A program made the position numbers and the translations under genes. Below, in pieces: positions 35,155-51,865 of a stretch of 64,000 nucleotides of DNA. How positions within the stretch are numbered: the first letter of the stretch is position 1; every line of letters begins with the position of its first letter. The notes below the pieces were generated by a model. That model was not told where the DNA came from. It saw nothing but the letters and a program-made list of their open reading frames with translations, and searched no databases. The stretch is from contig JAAOOA010000006.1 in assembly GCA_012861695.1 (NCBI GenBank), positions 29,927,811 through 29,991,810 of the forward strand. Direction: 5' to 3'. Source of the DNA: Trematomus loennbergii. Lineage: Eukaryota > Chordata > Actinopteri > Perciformes > Nototheniidae.

Positions 35155-35335
35155 ATTGGATTGTTTAGCCGCAATGCACGTTGGGATATGGTGTTTATGC
35201 AATATGAAATCCGAAAAACATTTAAAAAAAAGAAAATAATACTTTATTCCGAGTGTTCTTGCTTTTCTCTTTTAAAGTCATCACATAACGGCATTGTAAT
35301 ACACGGTTCGGCTGCATTAAATATTACACATCGGA
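35155..35335. mobile_element. FB arm fragment, copy 3
   Basis: Matches 13365-13535 (GCAATGCACGTTGGGA.ATGG, ATACTTTATTCCGAGTGT.C, CATAACGGCATTGTAATACA). It lies directly outside the right end of the TTAA element and lacks both termini. Confidence 0.8.
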
Positions 35336-35708
35336 GCACTTGTTCACGTTTGAGTATTATGAAGTTGGCCAACTGTCACTGTTGGCAGAGTAATTCAGTT
35401 TCAGAATTGTATATGTTTTGTCAGTATATTTGAAATAACTCGGTTAGCTGGTTAGCTTGCTAGCTAGCAGTCTGCAATATTATCTGAAGGAATCATGCGA
35501 TCACATTGTTAAAATAAACCAAACGTCCCTTTTAGGTAACTTTCCAGGAACAGCAACAGTTGGCCAACTTGGTAATCCCCAAAACGTCAACAAGCGCTCC
35601 GGTCCCAGCTGTGTGCGTCACCTTTTAGTGTCCCTTTTTCCGATGTGTTTTAAGCTTCGTTGCACTGTTGGCCACCGTAGGACCTCCTCAGGATGTCTTC
35701 TATTTTTT
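35336..35708. other. Unassigned stretch
   Basis: No motif. The long ORF that starts at 35457 owes its length to the GT array that follows. Confidence 0.4.
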
Positions 35709-40883
<5,175 letters not shown>

Positions 40884-41044
40884 TTAAAGAGGCCCTTTTA
40901 TGCTTTTTGGAGTGTTCCCTATAGGGTTATATCGTTTTTTTGTGTGCATGTGAATGGTCTGCAAAGGCTAAAATCCCCAAATTCCCTCCACTCTCCCCCG
41001 CTGCCTGAAACGCCTCCATTGGACTCCTTTGTTTACTACTTTAA

Positions 41045-41757
41045 CCTGTTTAGCCCTGAGCCTGTTTTTCAGGTCTCAGGCTCGAAAATGACATTCCCAG
41101 AACAAATTACCATATCTTCCCTTCTAAAAGGGTATAATTAATAATTTTTTCTCAAAGCAATGATAAACCTGTGAGTTGAATGTAGAAAAGTCAGAATCAA
41201 TATACATTTTTTTTTATTTAAATGTAAATTCAGATTGAACATAGAAAAAAAATGTAAATGATAGTGTCCGTCCAAATTTTTTTTTTACTTATAGTGAAAA
41301 CCACCCTTGAAGGATGGGATAGTAGACTAAAAGCTTTAGGAATCCAAACTATAACATATAAGTACGCTGTCTCAAGATTGATGCAAAACAAGTGAAATTT
41401 GACCTTTTTAGAGATTTAGAAAAAAAAACGCACTTCTGGGGTCATTTGGGTGCATTTTCCATATCTCTGGCTTCCCTTGCTCGATTTTGATGATTGACAT
41501 CTCTTTTTAACTGTTAGAGCCAATAGAATCGAGGGGAAGTTCCTAAAATCCATCTAAACATTACCCATTGGTGAATGAGTGCTGCGCAGCCAGAATGCTG
41601 CCAACCGGAAGCTGCAATACACTCTGGTGGCTACCATTAGTAGCTAATATTAATTCTCCGATTTTTACATAAAAATGGAATTATGGATTATCAATAATTT
41701 TTTCAAAGTGACAGACACACTGGATTAACCTATTAGGGGCCTCTCGGGTTTAACAGG
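41045..41757. mobile_element. TTAA-flanked non-autonomous DNA transposon, copy 2
   Basis: TTAA at 41041-41044 and 41758-41761, with ends CCTGTTTAGCCC and GGGTTTAACAGG. It is homologous in opposite orientation to the right part of 1664-2835 (shared GCCTGTTTTTCAGGTCTCAG, AAAAGCTTTAGGAATCCAAA). It has no transposase. Confidence 0.82.
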
Positions 41758-41819
41758 TTAACATATCAATATCACCATGTAACACTCGCGCTCCTATTTG
41801 CTTGTGCTCCAACACATGG

Positions 41820-42699
41820 GGCCTTTCTCATTTCTCTAATTTCCCCTCCTCGACTCCTCGAATCCATGATCCTCCGGTAGTGAACTGGAAATGGATTTCA
41901 GCGCGCCATGTTGAAGGACGTCTAATTTCTCTAAATGCACTTAGAGGATCGAGCATCGAGGAGGCTCTCTAGAGGAGCTATAACCGAGGATACACTGATG
42001 GGTCCTCCGCGGATCCTCCGCAGATGTATTTCCGGCAACAGTGATGTTTAAAAGAGTCGCTACGCACGGCCGGACTTATCTCAGCCAATGACAGCTCTGC
42101 ATGCATCCCCTGGATATTATTTTATTAACTGCTTGAATCGCGACGCGATGTTTTCAGTGAGAACAGCTGTGAGGTCCGTACAGAAAGCAGAGCAGTGTGT
42201 ATAATATATATCACTCAGTATAACAGGCCTACATTACTCTCTTTATTGGTATGCTTTAGTTGAGTAGATATATCCAGTCTCTGATAGTGTTACGTTATTA
42301 TGAGAGTGCTCTCATACTTGTTTGAATCTGAAATTGTATATATTTATATAAATATATATGTATGTGTGTGTATATGTCCGCATCTGTAGCCTGTTATTGT
42401 CTCATTATACCGCACTGTCAATGAATTAAAAGTGAATATATAAGTCATCATGAACACATCTGTCCATCAGACAGAGTGCTGCTGTGCCTCCTGTCATCAT
42501 TAACGGACGTCTCTTTAAAATGACTGCTCAGAGGAGAGGATTTCTCATTTCTCCTGCTGCTTCCCCTCCTCTCTCCTCGGTTCCCCTCCTCGACTCCGCT
42601 CGCATCTCCTGTGGGCGGGACTAAGACACGAGGATAGGAGTCGAGGAGGGGAGTCGAGGAGGGGAGTCGAGGAGGGGAATTAGAGAAATGAGAAAGGCC
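41820..42699. mobile_element. MITE with CATGG duplication and TIR-adjacent minisatellite
   Basis: Terminal repeats GGCCTTTCTCATTTCTCTAA and complement extend further as AT.CCCCTCCTCGACTCC. Direct CATGG flanks both ends (41815-41819, 42700-42704). Next to the right end, GAGTCGAGGAGGG is repeated three times (42635-42680). The interior is non-coding. Confidence 0.8.
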
Positions 42700-42905
42700 C
42701 ATGGTATGTGATATGTTATGACATTTCCGAAACATAGCAGTTGACCAATCACAACAGAGCCGGCCTGCTAACCAATCAGAGCAGACTGGGCTCTGGTTTC
42801 AGACAGAGGGTGAAAAGAGGTGCTGCAGCACAGGCAGTATGAGAAAAATAAAGAGCTTGTTGAACATTAAATCATGGAAACATGTCACAGTCATAATATG
42901 ACAAA

Positions 42906-45204
42906 GCTCAAATGTAGACATGACATGTCTGTCATGACATGTCAGTTTGTTAATTGTCACATTTTATATACGTTTTTTTTTCAACAAAAATCCCTTTTTA
43001 TTTAGTTTGTACATAACTCTTATGGCTCCACAATCAATCCAATATTTCGCTTATGGTACAACTTGATTTCCATTACATTTCCATATAAATAAGCTGCTTC
43101 TTTAAACTCTTTCACCCTGACTTCAACAAACCTAGATTAGAGAATTTTCAACTTCTCAGAAACCATCATAAAAAAGTAGGGAATGTGTTTCAGAAGAACA
43201 CAGTTTATCACCCCAAGGTGTAGTGCCTATACTTGAGGATCATCATACTCCTATTACTCATAACAGCATGCCAAATTGGCATCTGTTGAGTGGGAGCCTC
43301 ACTTGGAGAAGTTTAAAGGAGCCTGTATGCCTTTATAGCAGCCTTGAACTGTAAAGCAGAGAGCATGTTTTATTCAGATTTCAGACTGAGGTGGAATCGG
43401 GTTCCCTCTGCTTCCATCTGCAGCTGAGAGATAGCCAGGGATTGATGCACAATCACGAGAGGAGGGTTTCAGTGTAGTGGAAATCATTTCTCTCTCTTTG
43501 CCTTTCTTTTTTTCCCTTTTCTTCATCTCTGTTGCTTTCATAAAAACAGCCATGTTCATGTATTTTTCTTCTGCTTGTCTGCCCATCCTTACCTCCCGAG
43601 CACTCACTCTCGGTTCAGGCTGACTTGGTCCTTGAATGCATGCTGCTCATGTTGAAAGAAAAGGGAATCCAGAGTGTATATTACCTGAGAGAGAAAGAAA
43701 GAGAGGGCCTGGAGGTAGAGGATGGTAGAGTAAGAGGAGGAGGAGTACAGAGTAGAAAAGGGAAAAAGGGTTTTGAGCGAAGAGGAGGAGAGGAGCGCCG
43801 TCGTCCCTAAGGACATAATTAGGTCTAAGAAGGCTAATCATTGGACATAAAATACAACCTCTCTTCCTGTATTAACACATAACCTCTTCCCTTCCCTGCC
43901 AGGGGGGAGGAGGGTGGGGTGGTGGAGGACCCCATAATCATTTATCCGGTGTCACATCACTTGCAAAGAGCTGGGGCTGGGACACAGAGCTTTGGGGCGA
44001 AAGTCATCGGCATCAAAAGCTTCCAAGAATCAAACGCATTTACAGGGGAATACATAACTGAAGAGCCCTAAAAAAGAGAAGAAAAAAAAAAGAGGAAGCG
44101 TGAAAAAAAAAAAAGGAAACCTATACATCTGGCAAATTAGTACGCCACATATGTTCCGTCTTCCTACCAATGTTTGGATTGCTGGTTCGGTTCCTGTGCT
44201 CCCCTGCTGTTCCCTTGCATGGTAGGTAGCAACCATTTGCTAGCTCACCGGGAAGTCGTTCGATCGTCTCCCATTGGCCATATAGGGGCGGGAACAAGAA
44301 CCAGATCTTGGTGTGAGAACATATTTGAAATTATTAAAACATGTGGCGGTGATAAAAGATTCAAGTCAAATTGTTTGAACTTCCAGTCGTCATTTCGAGA
44401 TTGTTTGAGGAAATTAATTGATTTAATGATGCATGGTTCGGAGATGAGTCAATAATTAAACAAGCTGCTGTTGACCTCAATAGTATGGGCTGTCAGGGTC
44501 AACAAAAGGGAGGAAACTTGACATTCTTGAAATTCAGCTCAACCAGAATCCCTTGACAGCAACATTTGACCTGTAATAACCTAAACCCCATTCAATTTTT
44601 TACCCTCACTATCTCTTTCCGTGTCTACCTCATTCTCTCCTTCTTCAAACACTGCCCTCTCTGGCTATCCTTTCCCGATATCTCACCTCCCTTCAACCTT
44701 GTGTCCCTTGGCCCTGTTGCGTCTTTCTCTCCCCTTCTCGTAAAATACAATATTTATCTCGGTCTGTTTGAGTTCACTCACCCTTATCATTGGGTGTGCT
44801 CCCCACGGCTCCGAGGTGGATTAGTCGAGGACTCATTGACATTACATTGGTCATGAAATATGCATATCACGATCAAAGGTGATGGCGGGAGAGATGGCAT
44901 CTTTACAAGAGCTCGAAACCTAGAATTGAAACATAAGCGTCTCTGGCTGATAATGTGCTAATGTTACAAATAAATTACTTTGATACAACATCAATTGAGT
45001 GGATGGACGTGTTTGGGTTCTTTGATTTTGATTTGAGTCTAAATGTTATCGATTCGTTATATCAGAGCCCAGCTGGAGGTCCACAGCAGTCATCATTTTT
45101 TTACCTGAGGCTTTGGACAGAAAAGCCTGCCAACTCTTTCATTTCCCACATCAAATCATCTCCCAGGATGAATAATAAATGTTTGGGGGGAAAGAATATT
45201 GGGT
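42906..45204. other. Unassigned stretch
   Basis: Purine- and pyrimidine-rich patches at 43680-43800 and 44060-44115. ORFs under 100 codons have no domain. Confidence 0.4.
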
Positions 45205-45479
45205 TTAAACCAAGCGGCAAACTCTTGGGCAGAGCCCGGAGGCCAATAAGGAAGTGTCTCAAACTGCAGTTAATCTAGTGGCCAGTAGGAGCAGTCTGCA
45301 GAAGGGAGCAATTTCCATAGACCCCATGTTAAAATGACCAGCTTTACAGCATAAATAAACATGTTTACATCGTGGTTCAAAAAACCATATTCTCTGTATA
45401 GTTAGATTCCCCCTTCATGACAACTGTGTGGGGGTCAATTGTTTTATAACACAACCCTTTTAGTTATATTAGGTCTTAA

Positions 45480-45851
45480 AGGTGGGGTAGGTAATTTTGG
45501 AGAAACCAGCTCGAATTTGAAAATACACAACCGGAGAAAATCTGCCACTTCCTTACAGAGGCCCTCCTCCAACCCACACGAACGCGCACATGACCAATGA
45601 GGGCACGAGATACGTTTGTGCACAGATGGAAGGCTGACAGGCAGGTAGGCCATCCAGTTATTTTAGCCGGGCCGGCTAAAATGATTGGTCGTGCTTTTTA
45701 CAGTACTACGGCTTCCACAGATGAATTTTTTTTATGGATTTTTTGTCAAAGCACTTAAGATATTCATTGCTATCGGGATGTTAAGAGCATTCCATGGAAT
45801 ATAACAAAAAGTGTATCTCGAGCCGGTTTCTCAAACTTACCTACCCCACCT
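45480..45851. mobile_element. TTAA-flanked MITE in copy B
   Basis: TTAA at 45476-45479 and 45852-45855. TIR AGGTGGGGTAGGTAA with complement TTACCTACCCCACCT, extended imperfectly through the GAGAAACC / GGTTTCTC region. Its insertion into another TTAA element is expected from target preference. Confidence 0.85.
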
Positions 45852-46092
45852 TTAAGTTTTTTGCATAAATTAGGGCGTGGTCACCTTGAGTGACAGGTCT
45901 CTGCAGTGAGTGCTGCTTCTAGCTTTCTGTCTCTCTGCTAGTAGCTCCGTTTGCTCAGTAAGCTCCAGGATGCTACAGGGGCTCAGCTGCGAGGCTGATG
46001 CGGGAACACAACTTGAACTCGTTGATGTTTTTGCTTTGTTGGTGCCTGGTGGAGTATTCTTCATTTAAATATTGGACTTATTTTATGGCTCT

Positions 46093-46135
46093 GCGGTTAA
46101 AACAGACCGTCCCTGAATGCAGTTTCTTCGGTAAG
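46093..46135 (+). other. Candidate exon ending at a GTAAGT donor
   Basis: The ATG at about 46087 reads MALRLKQTVPECSFF and stops at TTCG|GTAAGTG, a near-consensus donor. It could belong to a transposon transcript inside copy B. It is not a recognised protein, and the signal is weak on its own. Confidence 0.25.
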
Positions 46136-47130
46136 TGAAATTCAAGCACTTTATTTCTTACTGGTGTTTTTATTCAGCTAAGCTACATCTGTGCTAACGA
46201 TGCTATCCGTAGCATACAAGTTAAAACATATTAGAGAAGTGTAAAACATTAAGAAGGATTATACTGTAGAACAAACGGCTTCTGTGTGAGGTTGGTAAAA
46301 TAAGGTATCCTCGTACATTAGTTAGTTTGCTAGTTAGGTAACTGTATGCATTGATATTGTTGATTTAAATTGCTATGCTCGACGATGCAGACAGCTAGCG
46401 TCACAGTAGTGTTGAAGAGCAGCGTACTGTATATGAGATTAACCTCACTATAAGATCTGTGTATTAAAAATATGAATCTCACATTTCCAGATGGTTCCAG
46501 AAATAACGTTAACGTAGATATTGCAATATGGTTTGTTGAGCTGGAGTTGATTATTGAAGCTTACTGGTTAACGTTACCATCATAATAAACGAACGAACCC
46601 AAACCTTGTTGTTTTTATTAATATTATTACCAATACTTACTAAGCATTTTATTATCATTACACTGGAGAAACCGACTTATTGTGGCAGCAGAACGTGAAC
46701 ATGTAACTTAATGCCTGCATTTAAGGACGAAAAATAGCTAGTCAATGCTTTAGGGACAAGGAAATTATTTGTTTAAATATTAGATATGACGTTATGTGTG
46801 CTTCTGTGACAATTAAGCTTATTCATTGCATTACATTTGTTAAAGATGTTTGTCTTTTACCCTTACGTGTGTGTTACAAATGAATGTGAATATGGCATAG
46901 GACATATATTTAATTTGACTGTCTCATGAAAAAGATTCCAAATAACAGTAAAATAAAAAGGACCCCAACTATACAATAATACACAATCCAACTGATAAGA
47001 TACAGTAAGGGCTGTGATATCCAGCACTTTTTTTAAGGATAATCAAAAAGATTAGGACATGACGTTTGCATGTAAAAAGTCTGTGACCAACACATTGTTA
47101 CTTTACTATCTGTTTTTAAAGTTTCCAGGT

Positions 47131-47213
47131 GATGCAGACAGACCAGAGGATGCTGACCACGAGAGACAGACCTATTCCTAACATCAGTGAACTTCAGCAT
47201 GGACTCAAAGGTA
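47131..47213 (+). other. Candidate internal exon
   Basis: Bounded by TTTCCAG| and |GTACAA. One frame reads RMLTTRDRPIPNISELQHGL and, in matching phase, joins GKDIPEGHNCLTFSPRGKKK at 47782-47850, which follows CTGTTAG and ends in a stop. The frame from the 46.1-kb exon would stop inside this block, so coding status is uncertain; a non-coding transcript is equally possible. Confidence 0.25.
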
Positions 47214-47899
47214 CAAAGACCCCTTTCATACTGTACAAAGAATCGAGAAACGTTCTGGTTTAAATAGATAAAGTAACAACTATAATACACTGATATACAT
47301 TCCATTAAACATGACTAAATACTGACACATCAGGGAAGTTGACTGTTCCTTCCTTGCAAAAAGTTACATTTAGATTTACAAGCAACATGATTTTTTGTCA
47401 GCTTTCACATGTCAATGTATTTAAGGCAATTATTATTTTACTTTGTGAAAATTACTACCATTTGTCTCTACATATTGTCTGTAAAAACGTGGTAAAAGTG
47501 GTTCTTGCAGTGAGACAACCGAACAGCATGATACTACATTTACACTAAGTTCTGATAACAGTTGAATATTATTTTAATAATAACATATATTTTAATGTTG
47601 ATTAACTGCAGACTGTTCATTCATAATCTGATTATCTTTGTAGTACAAAGTGATGAATTTAAAAAACACATTAAAATAATTTGTATTTATTTCTACAGCC
47701 GCTAAACGCACCTCTTTCATAAATAACACACTTACTCTGCAATAATGTCATATGTTTTATGTTTCTTGTCATTTCTGTTAGGAAAGGACATACCTGAAGG
47801 ACACAACTGCCTCACGTTTTCTCCGAGGGGCAAGAAGAAAATGAAAAGCTGATATGAGATTAAAGACCAATACAAGACATTCACTAAGAAACTAACTTT

Positions 47900-48155
47900 T
47901 ATTGTGAACAAAGATCTGCACACTGAATAGTGTGTAGTCAAACAGGACCATCATTTGTTTGTGACAGCTGTGCCCAGTATGGGCTCACAGATGCAGTTTG
48001 GTGGTTTCTTCATCAGGCCTGGTCCTCCTCCCAGAGAAAGACCGCTCCACCTCAGTCCTCTCCAGCCAAACCCACAGACAGGACATCCGTCACACTGAGG
48101 TTTCTCCCAAAGTCTCTGCAGCACCCTGGACACTCAATTGATCCACACTGTGAAT
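47900..48155 (-). other. Candidate terminal exon, minus strand
   Basis: A minus-strand acceptor-like TTCCCCTCTCATATTCACAG is followed by a 60-codon open frame (CDGCPVCGFGWRGL, PGLMKKPPNC) and, downstream, AATAAAAG near 47897. This is exon-like architecture, but no family is recognised. Confidence 0.25.
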
Positions 48156-48232
48156 ATGAGAGGGGAAAATGTGTGTAATAAATGCTTTAGACCAGGGGCG
48201 CCCAACCTTTTTTGAACCGAGAGCTACTTTTC

Positions 48233-49536
48233 GCTACGTGACGACTCTCCCCTCTCGATTAACCCGAGTACTTTGAGTCCTACACCTGGTGACGTACAAA
48301 TTAAAACTATAAATTGCGTCACTCGCTACTCTCCTTATAACATGTAAAATCACATTACAACGTACCCCAGTCCATCTGCCTAGCCTTTAGCAAGTAGGAT
48401 AGCTGCCAGAAGTTATCGTTTGGCTCAGGGGAGTGGACACGGATCAGTGAAACTTCCTGCAGACTTGTGCGGACTCAGAGCCGTAACCGTAGCAGATCCA
48501 GAGATCCAGGCAGACTCATCATGCACAAGTCAACAGCAGACTCAGATTCGCAAATCCTGACTCACTGAATCAAGGGAACTTCCTTTACTTCCTGCAGACT
48601 TGTGGGGACTCAGAGCCATAACCGTATAGCAGATACAGAGATCCAGACTCGTCATGCACGAGCATAGCCGCGGGAACTGGGAAGTCATTTTACTTAGGGG
48701 GTGCGGACAAAAGTGGGGAGAGATTTCAACAACAGTAACATGACGTTTTTCAAATGTACACCATTCGCAGCCCCGCCTCCAGCACCCCTACTTCCCGCGG
48801 CTATTGTGCACGAGTCAACAGCAGACTCAGAGATTTGCAAATCCTGACTTACGGCCCGCATCCACACAGCAGCGTGCGATGAAGCTTGCAGGCGGGGGGG
48901 GGCTGAAACTCGACCAACAACCAATCACATGAATCTCCCGCCCCGGACACACAAGCACGCGGTTTCATTGGCTAGAGCTTGTACTGGCATATGATTCGAT
49001 TGGCTGACGCTTCCGCCGAACCTTCAAAAGTTGAACATTGCTCAACGCTTTTGAATCTACGCTTCGGTCCCACAATGCAGTTTGGCGAAACGTGACGTCA
49101 CCCCATTCAAAGTGAATGGACAGAAGCGTTGAAGCTTCAATGCACGCCGCTGTGTGGACGGGCCGTCACTGTGCAAAACATAGCAGACTCGTGCGGACTC
49201 AGAGCCGTAACCGTATCAACAGATCCAGAGATCCAGCAGACTCGTCGTCATGCACGAGTCAACAGCAGACTCAGATTCGCCAAATCGCAAAATAACCCTT
49301 TTTTTTTGTGATCAACATTTTTTATTAAAGCAAAAGACACTGTGTAGCGGAGGTTTATGTAACGTTAGTTTAATATGCTCGTGAAATGCAACAACTTTTC
49401 GGTTTCACCGGTAAGATTTCTATGCTCTTGGTGATGCTGACTCATATGACTCAAATGACTCGTATGATCCGGATCTCTTCAATGACTGACTCAGAAGACT
49501 CTGAGTCCGTAAAAGTATCCGGATTTGCCATCTCTA
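48233..49536. mobile_element. hAT-B, copy 2, left end lost
   Basis: Reverse-complement homologue of 7531-8731 (shared TTGCGTCACTCGCTACTCTC, AGAAGTTATCGTTTGGCTCA, TTCAATGACTGACTCAGAAG). The right terminus ...GCCATCTCTA is intact; the opposite TIR is missing, so no target duplication can be shown. It lacks the LINE tail found in copy 1 and carries its own MITE (48852-49165). Confidence 0.82.
48852..49165. mobile_element. PIF/Harbinger-like MITE, copy 2
   Basis: TIRs CGGCCCGCATCCACACAGCA and complement of CGGCCCGTCCACACAGCGGC. Flanked by TTA (48849-48851) and TCA (49166-49168). The empty site in hAT-B copy 1 reads ...CCTGACTCACTGTG in complement, so the original duplication was TCA and the left one has mutated. 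Related to 25145-25714. Confidence 0.82.
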
Positions 49537-49939
49537 CTCTGAACCCTTTCTTTGCCATTATATAAAAATAGTGTTGCTACAAAAGTATAAATTAGGCTTA
49601 CTCATAAGACAACTCAGATCTGAAGCTACACAGGAATCTGCTGCCAAAGTGCAATAAAAAAGACAAAATTAATAGAATCAAACCCTTTTTTTGTTGCATT
49701 TTAGTAGAGTATAAAAATAAATGCCTTTAAAATAGGATGCAAGCAACACTAGTTTCTTAACCTGAATTGATAATAGACTATAATCAATTTAAACAGAACA
49801 GATCTTAATGTTTGCATTCTTATACCATTTTGTACAATAATTATAATGAATAAGTTCAAACAAACTAAAACTTACAGCTGATTAATAACGGTATCTAACT
49901 TGAGTTTTTATTATATCAAAAACCTGTTGAAATGCTACT

Positions 49940-50353
49940 GTTATTTTTACTGTCCCCAAAAACCGCGTCGGCAGCCTCCAGGAATGCTTCTTTCACAACT
50001 TCGCCGTCTTTGAAAGACTTCATATGTTTCGCAAAACGTGACTGACACGATAAGATGCTATGGTAGCAGCCTTGCTCTTGTTGTTGGTTCTGGTGAAAAT
50101 GGACTGCTGTGCATTTAGCTGTCCTCTCAGGTCCCTCACCTTTTGGGAGCGTAGGGCAGAATTAGGAGGGAATTCCGTCCCGTAGCGTTTGTGCACTGTT
50201 TTGAAATGCCGCTCCTAAATTACCCTTCTTCGATAAAGCCATGCTCGCATTGCAGATGAGACAGATGGACTTCGAATTGGAATAGATTAAAAAATAATCA
50301 TCCTCCCACTCGGAGTGAAAATTATATATTTTGGGCTTTTTTGCTTCTGCCAT
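49940..50353 (-). pseudogene. hAT transposase N-terminus with BED zinc finger, frameshifted
   Basis: The minus-strand frame from 50353 starts MAEAKKPKIYNFHSEWEDDY and contains CLIC, the first Cys pair of a BED finger, then ALSKKGNL. A shift of one base near 50215 is needed to read ERHFKTVHKRYG, the second half with its His pair. NSALRSQKVRDLRG and IFTRTNNKSKAATIASYRV follow, then a stop. This is the start of the hAT transposases related to domesticated ZBED5/FAM200-type proteins. It lies inside hAT-A and is inactive. Confidence 0.82.
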
Positions 50354-51052
50354 AATTGCGATCTTGTGTGTGTGCGGACTGTCACTCCTGTTGACACGGA
50401 CAACGTCAGCTAACTAGTGCCCACTGCCCACCAGCCACGCCCTGACACATGGGGTCACGCCAATCACAAAGCATTGATGCGTTCAAGTGCATTATTCTGG
50501 CACAGGAAGATTATGTTATAGGACATTAACGATAAAACAGAATATTGTTGTTCTATTTTTAGACATCTCGCGATCGACTGGGAATCTCTCCGCGATCGAC
50601 CGGTCGACTGGTTGGGCACCCCTGCTTTAGACAATAAGAAATATGAACTTAACTGTAAGGAGTGGCTCAGGTTTTTTAAATAAACAATACTATTACTGTA
50701 TATCTCACGTCTGAAAGTTTAATTTAAAAGAAGAAGAGGCACCTAAAATTAAGATTGTTATTTCAATACATTTAGTTGATTTTGTCTTTTTAATTGTTTA
50801 AAGTAAAGTAGATAGAACTGGTACTTTTTAATACAGTCTGGTTGTGGAGGAGGCACACAGGTAAGAGCACTCACTAGCTACCATCACATGTAACTAAGCT
50901 TGACTTGAATTTATCAAAAGTATAATTAAGTAACAGCAAAAAATCAATAACTAAAATCATGCACATATTTCAATCTTTGCTGGATCCACTGTTGAATTTA
51001 CCACAAAATATATATTTTAGAAACCTGAAGGCATTTTAAGATTTGTATGCAA

Positions 51053-51481
51053 CAGGGTTCATACACTTTTTCACCAATGATTTTCCATGACCTTTACCTA
51101 ATTTTCCATGACCAAAAAAATTACTTTCTCAGCCGTACCACTGAAAATGGTTTATTTTAACATGGAACAGGAAAATAAGGTCTGCATAACATGTTATGCC
51201 TATCTAAAACAAATCAAATAGTAGGCTTACTAGCTTCTACACGCTAAAGCAACTAAAATCTCTCACCAGCGAAATACCTCAACAGTTAAATGCCATTTTA
51301 CGTTTCATTACTATACAATACAGTATTTATTATCATTATAGTATTACTATTTCGGTGATTAGCTAAAATATAAATTATATTTGATGCAACTTTAGTTAAA
51401 TGTCCATGACTTTTCCAAAACTTTGGGAAAAATATTGTTTTCCATAACTTTTCCAGGTTTTTAATGACCGTAAGAACCCTG
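51053..51481. mobile_element. Small hAT-like element
   Basis: The ends are CAGGGTTC and GAACCCTG, with subterminal TTTTCCATGACC / TTTTCCAGG-type repeats. ATGCAA is directly repeated on both sides (51047-51052 and 51482-51487), shorter than the 8 bp expected for hAT. It is non-coding. Confidence 0.65.
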
Positions 51482-51865
51482 ATGCAAGTCTCAAAACTCA
51501 ATACCTTAGATTATTATTGAACATTTTGCTGAATAGTTTCATGTTAACTTACCTTAAGCAACGTAAAATGTGCAGACCGGGAGCAATCGTAGGTTAGCCG
51601 GCTAGCATCACAGAGCAGCACTGCTGAGCATGTTAGCTTAGCTTGGTAGCCTCAGCTAGCTCTGGAACTAGCTCGGTGGCAGGAGGTCCCGCCTCGGCTC
51701 CGCCTCTTTGCCCTTATTTGGAGCAGGCGGGAGTTAGACTCTGACGTCACTGTCGAGCCGTTAGTGGCCGACACCGCCTACTTTAGGCTTCTCTGCAACT
51801 CTGCAGAATCCTATGGGTGACGTCACGGACACTACGTCCATTTATATATACAGTCTATGGTTTAA

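Larger units (their letters stand above)
40884..42905. mobile_element. Incomplete TTAA-type element with two nested insertions
   Basis: Begins TTAAAGAGGCCCTTTTATGC, a start I recall from a common teleost piggyBac-type MITE. After two insertions it ends in ...GAACATTAAATCATGGAAACATGTC without the expected right TIR. It hosts the elements at 41045-41757 and 41820-42699, which make up most of its length. Confidence 0.5.
48193..50624 (-). mobile_element. hAT transposon 'hAT-A' with transposase relic
   Basis: The ends are CAGGGGCGCCCAACC and GGTTGGGCACCCCTG, with a perfect 8-bp target duplication CTTTAGAC at 48185-48192 and 50625-50632. It contains the transposase N-terminus at about 49940-50353 (minus) and a nested hAT-B copy (48233-49536). 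The catalytic core is missing. Subterminal GCGATCGAC motifs repeat near the right end. Confidence 0.92.
45209..51861. mobile_element. TTAA-target (Kolobok-like) element, copy B, nested
   Basis: TTAA at 45205-45208 and 51862-51865; ends ACCAAGCGGC and GTCTATGGT. It is inverted relative to copy A (29679-35142), sharing GGGCGTGGTCACCTTGAG-type sequence near one end and GGGTGACGTCACGGACACTA near the other. After removing the inserts at 45480-45851, 48193-50624 and 51053-51481 about 3.4 kb remains, so it keeps more internal sequence than copy A. No transposase was recognised, but candidate spliced exons lie at 46090-47850. Confidence 0.62.
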
